This document shows positions 1 to 10,082 of a DNA stretch of 64,000 nucleotides, one piece after another. Location of the stretch: assembly GCA_946811695.1 (NCBI GenBank), contig OX328125.1, positions 102,197,176 to 102,261,175 of the forward strand, in the 5' to 3' direction. Both the position numbers and the translations under genes were made by a program. A model generated the notes under the pieces. That model searched no databases. It saw only the letters and a program-made list of their open reading frames with translations, and had not been told where the DNA came from. The stretch comes from Gonocerus acuteangulatus (taxonomy: Eukaryota; Arthropoda; Insecta; Hemiptera; Coreidae). The number at the start of each line of letters is the position of its first letter. Positions within the stretch are counted from its first letter, which is position 1.

Positions 1-132
1 TTTTATTATTTCAATTGTCTTTAGAGGCATCGATCGTCTTTAGAGTCAGGCATGCTCTCTTGCAAAAATCTCTGAAGCTTGAATAGTGTTTATTAAACAG
101 CTCTTTTTCTGTAATGGGCCAGTTTTTTATAT

Positions 133-138
<6 letters not shown>
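1..138 (-). repeat. Inverted copy of a LINE 3' end (left arm of palindrome)
   Basis: The reverse complement of this stretch matches 828-964, the last codons and 3' tail of the LINE fragment at 277-964, with about two mismatches in the first 60 bases. The two arms face each other across an (AT)n run and the body of the LINE fragment. The window edge cuts the left arm, so its true length is unknown. Confidence 0.85.
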
Positions 139-193
<55 letters not shown>

Positions 194-276
194 TATATAT
201 ATACATATTATATATATATTATATATATATATATATATTTTATATATTATATATATATATATATATTATATATTCA
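139..276. repeat. (AT)n microsatellite
   Basis: Almost pure alternating A and T with a few TT and AA steps. Open frames here that read as Tyr-Ile repeats are artefacts. Confidence 0.95.
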
Positions 277-964
277 ACAGTTCAAATATGCACAGACAGT
301 AAATCTTCACTATACAAATTGACCAATAGAAAAATACACGAACCAATAATTGAACAAATAAGACACAAACTACTTCAGACACAAATGAAACACATAACTA
401 CACACTTTAAATGGGTCAAAGCACACGACGGACTTGAAGGAAACGAGATAGCCGACAGACTCGCTAAATCAGCGTCCAAAGATAATAATATACCAATAAC
501 ATACAACAAAATATCTAAGACACACATGAAACACATTCTATCACGTAAAACAATAGAGCACTGGCAAACACAATGGGGAAACTCTACAAAAGGACGTACA
601 CTCTTTTCATTTATACCTGACATACATAGCCACTTAGTACGAAAACATACATGTTGTGACTTCTACACGACACAATTACTAACTAGACACGGATCTTTAA
701 ACACATACTTACACAAGCTAAAGATAACTAACAGCTCGGCATGCCCTTGCGACAACACAACACCACAAACAACACAGCACCTTATATACAAATGTAAGTT
801 ACTCATAGAAGAGAGAAAAACAATTCAAAAGAATATAAAAAACTGGCCCATTACAGAAAAAGAGCTGTTTAATAAACACTATTCAAGCTTCAGAGATTTT
901 TGTAAGAGAGCATGCCTTACTCTAAAGACGATCGATGCCTCTAAAGACAATTGAAATAATAAAA
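277..964 (+). pseudogene. LINE 3' fragment: RNase H end and zinc-knuckle C-terminus (R1/I-type)
   Basis: This is the C-terminal end of a non-LTR retrotransposon polyprotein. The frame is open from about 277, well upstream of any start codon, to the stop before 955. It opens with an RNase H strand containing TDSKSSL, the third catalytic aspartate, then has WVKAHDGLEGNEIADRLAK, which holds the conserved His and the fourth Asp. A segment with LLTRHGSLNTYLHK and a C-x-C...H...C cluster follows, the usual C-terminus of R1/I-group LINEs. Endonuclease, reverse transcriptase and the first half of RNase H are missing, so it is a 5'-truncated dead copy. The 3' tail is AATAATAAAAAA. The clade is inferred from motif style only. 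Confidence 0.8.
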
Positions 965-1207
965 AATGTAAACAAACAAATTATGTAAACATATAAAATT
1001 ATATTTATTTTATGTATATTTATTTTCTAATTATTTAAATTTAGTTATTAATTATTTAATGTTAAATCATTAATGTAATATATCTAAGAACATTTGATGA
1101 CAAAATTTTATAAAATACATGTGATATACATTATGTATTGGAACGTGTAGCACAAAATAAACGGCCTCTTTGCAGGGTTACTGCAGAGAGGAAACTAATA
1201 AAAAAAA

Positions 1208-1211
<4 letters not shown>
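965..1211. other. AT-rich spacer, no gene seen
   Basis: No recognisable coding or repeat family. A slightly GC-richer patch near 1140-1195 followed by an A-run at 1200-1209 could be a retroposon tail. Confidence 0.5.

Positions 1212-1251
<40 letters not shown>
1212..1251. repeat. (AT)n microsatellite
   Basis: About 20 AT dinucleotides directly left of the PLE palindrome. Confidence 0.95.
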
Positions 1252-1255
<4 letters not shown>

Positions 1256-1263
1256 TTTATATA

Positions 1264-1548
1264 CATGTTTCGTGCATCTTTTCTTCGCACCTCTTCAGGG
1301 GCAATATCATTTTTTGAACATCCAAACAAACAATTTTCCATTAAATTAAAGCTAACAATTTCATAGATCTTATTGTTAGCTTTAATATAATGGAAAATTG
1401 TTTGTTTGGATGTTCAAAAAATGATATTTTGTTGTAGAAGTGCCCCTGAAGAGGTGCGAAGAAAAGATGCACGAAACATGTCGGGCCGATTAAATAAAGT
1501 AGTATAATAATGTATGGCTGCTTTAACGACCCCATGTCTCCTAAGATA
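1264..1548 (+). mobile_element. Penelope-like element 3' end, palindromic copy (P1)
   Basis: A near-perfect inverted repeat: 1264-1359 pairs with 1372-1480 around a loop of about 12 nt. The right arm has 13 extra bases. Each arm carries the motif CTGAAGA, a GTGC/GCAC stem, GAAA and CATGTC. The same 3' sequence recurs, without the second arm, at 18557-18677. A PLE assignment is inferred from the hammerhead-like motif and from two other motif copies in this window that sit beside PLE reverse transcriptase or GIY-YIG remains. Confidence 0.6.
1442..1486 (+). ncRNA. Hammerhead-ribozyme-like motif
   Basis: Box CTGAAGA at 1446-1452, stem II GTGC/GCAC, GAAA at 1473-1476, and a mini stem III ACATGT ending in GTC, with predicted cleavage after 1482. 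GCCC (1442-1445) directly before the box pairs with GGGC (1483-1486) directly after GTC, forming stem I exactly where a hammerhead requires it. One extra unpaired nucleotide lies between the box and stem II, which is not canonical. An inverted copy lies at about 1264-1305. Confidence 0.6.
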
Positions 1549-1551
1549 AAA

Positions 1552-1553
<2 letters not shown>

Positions 1554-1609
<56 letters not shown>

Positions 1610-1615
1610 AACATT

Positions 1616-1670
<55 letters not shown>
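1554..1670. repeat. Two (AT)n runs
   Basis: AT runs at 1554-1607 and 1624-1670 separated by a short GT-rich gap. Confidence 0.95.
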
Positions 1671-1675
<5 letters not shown>

Positions 1676-1677
1676 AC

Positions 1678-2030
1678 ATTTTATGTTTGTTATTTTGTAA
1701 TAACCTGTAACATATTATGATTATTTTAACATATGACGCCTTCCAGTAGATTCTTGTTTCGGCGCGTTTCGACACTGCGTGGGGCCGATGGATCTGTTTA
1801 GAAGCTGTTCTTCGTTTTGCTGCAATGCCCTATGTTCTCGTTTCCCCGCTGACCTTCCTTTAATGATTCTGACCAAAGGCTTCCGGGTAGGATGTAGGAT
1901 GACTCTTTCATCTCGGCACTTTAAACAAGAACATGGAAGCCCGTGCTCAGAAGCATTAAAGGAAGATCGCCATATGTTAAAATAATCTTAATATGTTACA
2001 GGCTATTACAAACTAACAAACATAAAAAGT
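1678..2030. mobile_element. Short inverted-repeat element (MITE-like), ~350 bp
   Basis: The ends 1682-1735 and 1972-2026 are reverse complements over about 54 bp with few mismatches. A second inner pair (about 1851-1889 and 1935-1972) extends the fold. There is no coding capacity. The right end abuts or overlaps the AAAAGTCC start of the H1 element, so I cannot define a clean target duplication or a superfamily. Confidence 0.65.
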
Positions 2031-3099
2031 CCGTCACGCAGGAGCTGCATAACTAAGCACTTTCCTCAGAATTTGGGAAGTGTAGATTGCTTTCCAGAAC
2101 AATTTGCTTAAAATAACCTATATAAATAAAATAAAAACATGAATAGTTCTCTTTTAAATTTGTAATGAGTAACTGATCAATTAATAATTTGCTTCCAGAG
2201 TTATGTTTACACATGGTACCTATTACACTACGTAATAAATACAAAAAAACCTCATATTATCGTATTTTCATCTAACGCAGGAACAGGATACAGTCACTCT
2301 AGTGGTAGAAAGCGCTCCTTGCGGCGGCTTTGTGAACCTACGTCTGACGGGCTTTTCTATTGAAATATATTACAAATTAAACCCCCGCTTTCCGATTGAC
2401 CGATTCAGCTCATTTTTACAACACTTCTTTCTCATGAGTTACCCACGACGTATACCGCGTTTCGTTACAATACAGCAGAAATTACGACCGGTATGAGTAT
2501 ATTAAGAATTTGGGTCAAGAGTAAACCCCCCCTTCTAATGAACCGATTTAGTTTATTTTTACAACACATATTTACCTGTAGATTACCACTAAGAATACCG
2601 AGTTTCGTCGAAATATACCAAAAACCACGGCTGGTAGTGGCGAATTGGTATTGTCGGTCCGGAGTAAACCCCCCCTCCTAATGAACCGATTTAGTTTATT
2701 TTTACAACAGTTATTTACCTGTGGATTACCACTACGAATACCGAGTTTCATCGAAATATACCAAAAATCACGGCTGGTAGTGGCGAATTGGTATTGTGGG
2801 TCCGGAGTAAACCCCCCTTCTAATGAACCGATCTAGTTCATTTTTATATCTCACTTTTCTCTCTATATTACCACTACGAATACCAAGTTTTGTTGAAATA
2901 TAACAAATATTACGGCTGACATAGTCAAATTAGTGTTTTGGGTTCGGGGTAAACCCCCCCTTCCGGTGGACCGACTTTGGTGGTTAACGAACTCGTTCAA
3001 TCGTTTGCTAATTGAATGCTATATACCAAGTTTCGTGACGAAAAAACAAAAACTCTGGCCGCTATCGTGTTAACAGACATATATATATATATATATATA

Positions 3100-3163
<64 letters not shown>

Positions 3164-3294
3164 TATATAAATTTTAACGGGGGTCATTTTCGGTGTCTAC
3201 TAGGTAGGATCGATAAAGATTTGAAGAAATTTTTCAAAAATTCCGTCATGATTCCAACCTCAATAGCTACTTTCCTTCGGAGGAAAGTGCTAAA
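2025..3294 (+). mobile_element. Helentron-like non-autonomous element H1, copy 1
   Basis: It starts AAAAGTCCGTCACGCAGG and ends GGAGGAAAGTGCTAAAA. The 3' end is a hairpin (ACTTTCCT/AGGAAAGT, 3269-3288) followed by G and CTAA. A GCACTTTCCTC block about 35 bp inside the 5' end is complementary to the 3' arm, that is, a subterminal inverted repeat. The interior holds about four tandem units of about 143 bp (each with GTAAACCCCCC, near 2521, 2664, 2807 and 2949) and an (AT)n run at 3080-3169. This layout matches Helentron-associated elements of the DINE-1/HINE type. No replicase or helicase is encoded. Confidence 0.65.
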
Positions 3295-4026
3295 AAAAAA
3301 AAAAAAAAAAACATGAACATCCCTCTAAAGAAGAAGAATGGGATTTCTGTGAAATAACCAAGTAAACCGACCACTGGAGAATGCCGTACTAACACCAAAA
3401 ATTCTCCCCAATGAAGTAACCTCAAAAGTAATATATATAATAGATTAAAGACCTTTTTTACCCAATATTTAATTTATTAAAAGTTTATTAATATAATATC
3501 CTATTCGTAAAATGCGTTTTATTTGCCTTGTCTGCTTTGATTACGTATATTTATGGGCTGTTCTTTAGTAATTTTTGAGCTACGTTCTCCAGATGATTAT
3601 TTTTACAACAATAAGGTTTGGCACATTTTCGTAACTTATCCTCGAGGGATTTTTCTTGTCCAATGTTCGCATTTGACTAATTTTTACTTTTCTTTTGATT
3701 TATATTTATATAAAAAGAGAAAATTCTTCTCTCTTCCCTAAAGTAATAATTTAATATTTTTATGTTGTAAACCTGTGAAAAGAGACTATCGCCAAAATTG
3801 CTGGACTCAAACAAATAAATAATAAATAATATTTTAAACCGCTTTAACTTTTGTGACAGATTGTAAAATATACAGCGCGGTCCACTACTGGATTGAGGTG
3901 TTATAGTAACTGATTTCTTCTGTGCTCTAATGAAAGCTGTGCCCACATAGACAGATTGATAAATATGGTAGACAAATATATAGTTTGGAACATAAATAGA
4001 CAGATAAATAGATTAATATATATATA
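3295..4026. other. No gene seen
   Basis: A short A-run follows the H1 end, then AT-rich DNA with no recognisable domain, repeat family or RNA. The frames of 60-90 codons here have no family signature. Confidence 0.5.
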
Positions 4027-4906
4027 GGGTTGACAAATAAGTCCTTTCGGTTTTTGTATTCATGTTTTGTTTACAATATGTCACATTTATCTGATGCAAT
4101 TAATCCCAACAGAGGATTGTTTATCCTATTTGTAATATGTAAACAGTTATGTCTGTCGACACTTGTTAAGATTAGGTCAGTATTGCGTTTGTGATCCAGC
4201 TGAGAAGATGGACGGTAATTTATTGCATTATAGGCATATTTTGCTGTATTATTTCAAAAAAGGAAAGCGAGCTGCAGAGGCTCATAAAAAAATATGCGAG
4301 GTCTTGGAGACCTAGCAACGAACCACCTGGAACCACATCTAAAGCGGGATTGCACCCAAAGAAGATAATGCTTTCTGTATGGTGGGATTTCAAGGGTGTG
4401 ATTTTTTATGACCTGCTGCCACAACGTAAATCAATCGATTCCACTCTATACTGCTCACAATTAACAAAATTGAATGAATCAATTCGACGAAAACGCCCAG
4501 AACTGGCAAATCGAAAGGGTGTCGTATTCCATCATGATAATGCCAGGCCCCACACTTCGTTAGTCACCCGCAACAAATTGTTAGCCCTTGGATGGGAACT
4601 TTTGCCCCACCCTCCCTATTCACCGGACCTTGCTCCTAGTGACTACCACTTATTCCGCTCTCTACAAAATTCCTTAGGTGGAAAACGGTTTGAAAACGAA
4701 CAGGGTGTCAGGGAGCACCTTGATCATTTTTTCGCTAATAAACCACAGACATTCTATGAGCATGGGATTATTCAGCTGATGGAGAGATGGGGTAAAGTAA
4801 TAGAAAATAATGGACATTACATTGTAGATTAAAATAAAAATTATGTTCAAAATATACAATAGTTTTCTTTCAACTTAAAAAACCGAAAGGACTTATTTGC
4901 CAACCC
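4027..4906 (+). mobile_element. Internally deleted mariner element with intact TIRs
   Basis: Terminal inverted repeats of about 30 bp begin GGGTTGACAAATAAG on the left and GGGTTGGCAAATAAG on the right strand, flanked by TA on both sides (4025-4026 and 4907-4908), the mariner target duplication. At 880 bp it is about 400 bp shorter than a typical mariner. The missing part is the middle of the transposase. Confidence 0.9.
4208..4832 (+). pseudogene. Mariner transposase, internal deletion
   Basis: The N-terminus begins at ATG 4208 (MDGNLLHYRHILLYYFKKGK...), the first helix-turn-helix of a mariner transposase, and reaches a stop near 4313. In the neighbouring frame, which runs without a stop from 4191 to 4832, the catalytic C-terminal part appears: KIMLSVWWDFKGV, then HHDNARPH (second catalytic Asp) and SPDLAPSDYHLF (third Asp, 34-residue spacing type). 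The region between, with the rest of the DNA-binding domain and the first catalytic Asp, has been deleted and the frame shifted. The protein cannot be active, but the intact ends could still be mobilised by a relative. Confidence 0.9.
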
Positions 4907-4912
4907 TATATA

Positions 4913-5069
4913 TTAAGGCGCTTTGACGTCTAGGCCGACATTCAGGGTGCAGCGAGGAATTTTCCCAACCAGCCGTGGGATGAGAAAATTCCTGCCCCCG
5001 GTGGGAATCGAACCCACCATCTCCCGTTTATGAATCTAAGGCGCGAACCACTAGACCACGGGAGAGCCC
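4913..5069 (-). mobile_element. tRNA-derived SINE, family A
   Basis: Read on the minus strand it starts GGGCTCTCCCGTGGTCTAG (A-box-like, GTGGTCTAGTGG) and contains GGTTCGATTCC, a B box, about 50 bp later. A 3' body follows that is shared with the copy at 40039-40263. The anticodon stem does not pair, so it is not a functional tRNA gene. It abuts the right end of the mariner. Confidence 0.8.
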
Positions 5070-5926
5070 AATAGATTGATATAAATTTCAACGCTGGTGG
5101 TATTTATTTTTCTTGTTAAGCGAATCGATCGCTACAATTTGTTCTCGATCAACAAAAGATGTAATGGTAAACAAAATTAAGTGTAAAGCAGAAAATATTT
5201 TCTTTTAGATTTTTGAGTTTTTGATTACGAAGAATTTAGCCAAACTTGCAAAAATTGCAAGACTTTGGATCTTTTGCTTGTGGTTCTTTATTAATATCGC
5301 TTAATTTAAGCAAATGTCTGGTCAATGTGGCATAGAGTAACTTTAGCTAAATTATGCAGCTCCTGTTCAATATACTTTATAATAATTAAGTTATTAAATA
5401 CCAATAATAAACTTGGATGGGTTTCCCTCCTTCCTTGAAGTATGTCTTCCAACCAAATTTTCGAGGAATATTTTTTCCCTTCCAATTAATTCCGAAAAGA
5501 ACTGGTAGATGAAGGAAGCCTTGTTGCTTGATTCCTCTATGGCTTCATTTGATGAATCGATGATGGGTCTGATTTGTTCCGTGGTTCTTCCCTCATTCTC
5601 TGCTCTTGTTGTGAAACACTATTTTAACCTTTTTTTTTTTTTTTTTGCTCTCCGAATCCGATAAACGAGCAATTAAGTTAACGAAGAAGTTTATTTATAC
5701 TATTCTGATTTTCTTATGTAAAAGATAAAAAATAAAATAAAACACTCAGTAGATAAACACTTCATATAAAATATAACACAATTAAATAACAACTACATTT
5801 AGGCCTTAACAAAACGTTTGATTTTGATTGGACCTGCGTAAGGCAATTTTCTAATGAAACCTTTTTTTTTTATATATGTGGTTTAAGCCATAAAAAATAG
5901 TTCTTCTTCTTTTATCGTCCTACTTT
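5070..5926. other. No gene seen
   Basis: AT-rich DNA with a T-run near 5630-5646. No domain, TIR pair or tandem repeat recognised. Confidence 0.5.
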
Positions 5927-6113
5927 ATTTTATTATTGCCCTACATGTTTCGTGGCCTCCAAGCCACCTCCTCAGAATCCCTTAAAACCTTGGATGTTTA
6001 GTCCACTTGCCACCCATATTAATACAATATGAAAAATTGTTCATGGAAGATGAAAATTATGCAAGGAAGACACAAAAAAGTAGGGCAATTATAAAATAAA
6101 ATATTACAAAAAA
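5927..6113 (-). mobile_element. Penelope-like 3' end remnant (P4) with hammerhead-like motif
   Basis: On the minus strand: CTGAGGA, stem GTGGC/GCCAC, GAAA, CATGTA (about 5943-5980). A piece around 5927-5946 is repeated inverted at 6090-6112, as in the other PLE ends here. Stem I is not convincing in this copy. Confidence 0.45.
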
Positions 6114-6494
6114 AATATGATAAATATTATTATCAACCATTTGAACAGTTATTGCGGTTTTAAAAAGATATTTTTCAACATTAAAAGTGCCATAACCATA
6201 AAGCAAATATAATGCTGATTTTAAAAAAAAGTATGATAACGTTGAAAAATAATGTTCATTGGCAGAGAAAATTGAGCCATTTCTACGAAAAAAGAAACGT
6301 ATTTTTTTTTTCTAAAAAAAAAAACATTTAGAACAGCATAACTCTAGAACAAAAACAGATAGAAGCATGCAGTTAGCAGGGCTTAACTTTATTTTTGGTC
6401 TAGCTTCATCCCCTTGAGTATTGACTTGCAATAAACCCTGTACTTTAAAAGTAAAGCATTTATCGCACTAGTAAATCGCATGAAATCAATTCGA
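6114..6494. other. No gene seen
   Basis: AT-rich with A and T homopolymer runs. Nothing recognised. Confidence 0.5.
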
Positions 6495-7216
6495 CGACAA
6501 TATTTTCTAGGTTCCTTCCTTTACCAAACCATTTCTTCCAAATCTCCTTCCTATATTTACAACCTCCTGCAGTTTAAATCGGCTGTCCATTCCCGTGGTA
6601 CCCGCTCCCGTCCCTCCGATCTCTATCCTCCCACTCATAAAACAGCCTTCTTCGACCGTTCCTTCATCTCCCGAGCCTCCTCCTTCTGGAACTCTATCCC
6701 TCTTTCCATTCGACACTCTCCTTCCTTACCTGTCTTTAAATCCCGCCTCTTTGCTTTTCTCCTATCCTCCCAGGAAGACGCTTCTTAAAATTTCACCACC
6801 AGGAAGACCTGATTACCTTTGTAAATTATATTGCTGTTTTTTTCTCGTGTTTATGCATTTTCCTAATTTATATCTTTTTATAGCCCCCATTACTTTAATA
6901 TTTATTCAACTTTTTAATATTTATTTGTTTATTTAAACTCTTTAATTTTATTCCCATCCCCCTCTGATCATTGTATCATCATTGCCCCATTCCAATGAAT
7001 GTACATATTTACTTATATTTCATTTTATTATTTAAGGCTTCAAATATAATATTTGTATTAGTTGCTTTTTTTGTTTTGTTCTTTTATACTTTTGTTTTTC
7101 TTTATTCATATTTATATTTTTAGGTTAAATTTGTTTATTGTTTATTTTGTACTTATTTTTATTCTTATGGGACGAAGTCCCAGAATAAAGTTTTTTTTTC
7201 ATTCATTCATTCATAG
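6495..7216 (+). pseudogene. LINE 3' fragment (CR1/jockey-type) with (CATT)n tail
   Basis: The frame ending near 6786 encodes the end of a LINE reverse transcriptase polyprotein. PSYIYNLL, then THKTAFFDRSFISRASSFWN and SLPVFKSRL are the typical closing motifs of CR1/L2/jockey-type LINEs (F...WN..P......FK..L). About 430 bp of 3' UTR follow, ending in ACGAAGTCCCAGAATAAAG and a CATT microsatellite tail at about 7198-7216. The RT catalytic core is absent, so this is a 5'-truncated copy. The start is approximate. Confidence 0.8.
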
Positions 7217-7570
7217 TATTTCTAATGTGACATATCTCAAAATAACTGAAAATGTGTCACTCTTGCCTATGTAGGGGCCTTAGGATTAAGACTGGATGGG
7301 TGACACAAGTGCCCCCTGGTATACAAGCTCTGAAGCTAAGTACATACAGTTTTGATTGTTGATAAAGATATATTTACCATGTCTTTCATAGTAATAACTA
7401 TGACGGTGTGAATAAAACAGATTTTTGAGTTGTCACTTTAGAAATACTAGTGCGATATGCTTATGTACATGCAAGAACTTCAAAACGTTTTTGAAAAGAG
7501 CCTACATATTGAGCAAGTTTTTTAGACTTTACAATTTTTCCAGGTTGATTAATACTGTCGGTTGTGCCAA
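7217..7570. other. No gene seen
   Basis: AT-rich DNA. A stretch near 7272-7306 (CTGGATGGGTGAC) recalls 5S rRNA but is too short and out of context to call. Confidence 0.5.
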
Positions 7571-7639
7571 AACCTATAAATGATAATACCAACAGGTGAA
7601 GAATAACCCTTCATAACTTCAAACTTTATATTTATTTCT

Positions 7640-7690
7640 CCATCACAACGTTTCGGACACACTGGTCCATCTTCAGGCGATCATGTCCTG
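7640..7690 (-). ncRNA. Hammerhead-like motif, left arm of P3
   Basis: Reverse complement of the motif at 8512-8551, lying in the left arm of the palindrome. Confidence 0.55.
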
Positions 7691-7763
7691 TTAATTACTA
7701 CAGTTACACTTAAACAGTCATGAAATAAATAAAAATGATTCCTGTAAGGAACCAAGTCAAATC

Positions 7764-8432
7764 AATGAGTGTTTAATTGATGTAGGTGTAATATGGCTGT
7801 GATAATGAGTGTTTAATTGATGTAGGTGTAATATGGCTGTGATAATGAATGTTTAATTGATGTAGGTGTAATATGGCTGTGATAATGAGTGTTTAATTGA
7901 TGTAGGTGTAATATGGCTGTGATAATGAATGTTTAATTGATGTAGGTGTAATATGGCTGTGATAATGAGTGTTTAATTGAAGTAGGTGTAATATGCCTGT
8001 AATAATGAATGTTTAATTGATGTAGGTGTAATATGGCTGTGATAATGAGTGTTTAATTGAAGTAGGTGTAATATGCCTGTAATAATGAATGTTTAATTGA
8101 TGTAGGTGTAATATGGCTGTGATAATGAGTGTTTAATTGATGTAGGTGTAATATGGCTGTGATAATGAATGTTTAATTGATGTAGGTGTAATATGGCTGT
8201 GATAATGAGTGTTTAATTGAAGTAGGTGTAATATGCCTGTAATAATGAATGTTTAATTGATGTAGGTGTAATATGGCTGTGATAATGAGTGTTTAATTGA
8301 AGTAGGTGTAATATGCCTGTAATAATGAATGTTTAATTGATGTAGGTGTAATATGGCTGTGATAATGAATGTTTAATTGATGTAGGTGTAATATGGCTGT
8401 AATAATGAATGTTTAATTGATGTAGGTGTAAT
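7764..8432 (+). repeat. 40-bp tandem array, ~17 copies, with 240-bp higher-order unit
   Basis: The unit is AATGAGTGTTTAATTGATGT plus AGGTGTAATATGGCTGTGAT. Three variants are seen: A (GAGT, GATGT, GGCTGTGAT), B (GAAT, GATGT, GGCTGTGAT) and C (GAGT, GAAGT, GCCTGTAAT). Order from 7764: A A B A B C B C B A B C B C B, then two more B-like units. The hexamer ABCBCB occurs twice in a row (7884-8123 and 8124-8363). Confidence 0.95.
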
Positions 8433-8511
8433 TTGACTTGGTTCCTTACAGGAATCATTTTTATTTATTTCATGACTGATTAAGTGTAACTGTAGTAATT
8501 AACAGGACATG

Positions 8512-8551
8512 ATCGCCTGAAGATGGACCAGTGTGTCCGAAACGTTGTGAT
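8512..8551 (+). ncRNA. Hammerhead-ribozyme-like motif, right arm of P3
   Basis: CTGAAGA at 8517-8523, one extra T, stem II GGAC/GTCC, GAAA at 8539-8542, then CGTT. ATCGC (8512-8516) pairs with GTGAT (8547-8551) as a 5-bp stem I with one G-U pair, placed exactly either side of the core and the predicted cut after 8546. Confidence 0.6.
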
Positions 8552-8655
8552 GGAGGAATAAATGAAAAGTTTGAAGGATTGAAGGGTTATTCTTCACCTG
8601 TTGGTATTATTAATTAATGCCCTTCATTTAGTCATCAAAATAACCTATAAATGAT

Positions 8656-9940
8656 TTCTGTCCATCATTACAGAAAAAAGTCAAAAACTCCAATATTCCA
8701 CTTTACCAGAGGTTAATTTAATACATGAACTCAAACATATTCAAATCCTCGTATTCAAAACAACGAGTACACATATTTACATTCTAATTTATGCGAGAAC
8801 CATTTCCATTTCATTCATGTGGGGTTAATGAAAGCACTGCCGTAGAGGTTTCTGTTTCTGACACGAGTTTTGTTTTTACAATATTTTCATTAATGTATTC
8901 TTAGAAATGATTAGTGTTTATATGTAATTACTCACTGATAAAGAAATAATTGTTAACGAATCTTTTATATCGTGATGAAATTAATGATGGAATAACTTCT
9001 GAATAACTTAATTATTAAAATAATTATTGAATGAAGATAAAATATGTATTCAAAGCCACTATGGCCGTTAGGAGTTGTAAGTATTAAATTGTATATAATT
9101 ATTATTACTTCTTTAACATACAGTAAGACAGAAATATATGTTAAAGAAGTAATAATATATGATAAATATTTTAGAACGGTCTACAGTTATTTTTGAGGAT
9201 GGGTTAGGGATTATATTCTGTGAACAACCTAGGTTGGTCTTCGAGGTTTTAGAATAGGGAGATTTTCAAAGGGGAAATTATAAACACCCGAAAGCTGCTG
9301 ATGGTTTAGATTTAATAGCGGAAAACATCTACGTCATCACATTGACCTCCAACAAGAAAGAAAATTCTTAAATAGAGAAAAACTAAAAGAGAATAAATTA
9401 GCAAAGAATAAGAATATAATACAAGCCTTAATTGAATTAAACTTGACTAAGTAAAAATAAGTCGTGACGTGGGCCTTGTAGCCCAAGGTTCTCTGATTCA
9501 GATAGGCTGTAAATAGAGTACATTCTTCCTCTGCGATGAACAAAATGGAGATTGTCGGGGTTCGTTAATAATGGATTAATTAATAATTTTAATATTTCGG
9601 CTTGAATTTCATGCTTTTAAAGGATATGTAAAAAAATAATTTTGGACGAATTAAATAGAATAATGAAAGAAATTACGACAAATATATATATATATAATGA
9701 ACAAATTATATAACTGCAATTGAATATGCAAGTTGAAATTGAATTAATAAAATTACAAAATTAAGTTAAATATTAGGTCCTATGTCAATTAAAAGTAAAA
9801 ATATTTTCCTTGAAATAATATATATGTTATCTTTTGTATTTAACTCTTTCGAGGTTGAAGTTGGAAGGCCATGAGCACAGAACCCTCATATTGTATCATA
9901 TTATATTACCAGATGTATTCATAAAAATACTGTAATAACT
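8656..9940. other. No gene seen; one hairpin
   Basis: AT-rich DNA. A hairpin of about 22 bp forms between about 9097-9120 and 9139-9162 (TTCTTTAACATA / TATGTTAAAGAA). Otherwise nothing recognised. Confidence 0.5.

Positions 9941-9979
<39 letters not shown>
9941..9979 (-). repeat. Poly(T) tract
   Basis: About 38 T in a row. It may be the tail of a minus-strand retrosequence extending right to the H2 start at 10083, but that sequence is not recognised. Confidence 0.9.
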
Positions 9980-9981
<2 letters not shown>

Positions 9982-10082
9982 TTATTTGAAATCAGTACAG
10001 ATTAACAGTACAATGATCAAATATGTTGATGCAGATATTTTATGTACAAGTTGACAAAACTGGCAAAAGTAAACTAAAATAA

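Larger units (their letters stand above)
7585..8641 (+). mobile_element. Palindromic Penelope-like element enclosing a satellite (P3)
   Basis: Arms at about 7585-7757 and 8435-8610 are reverse complements, and each carries a hammerhead-like motif. The core is a 40-bp tandem array. The direct repeat AACCTATAAATGAT occurs just outside the left arm (7571-7584) and again at 8642-8655, consistent with a 14-bp target duplication for the whole unit. No protein is encoded. The PLE label is inferred from the motif. Confidence 0.6.

Noticed and set aside
86..322. Tyr/Ile-repeat open frames over (AT)n (also 1341-1775, 11175-11570, 44792-45152 and others)
   Set aside because: They translate dinucleotide repeats; no coding signature.
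7272..7306. 5S rRNA fragment
   Set aside because: Only about 13 bases of similarity (GGATGGGTGAC context) and no neighbouring 5S sequence in order.
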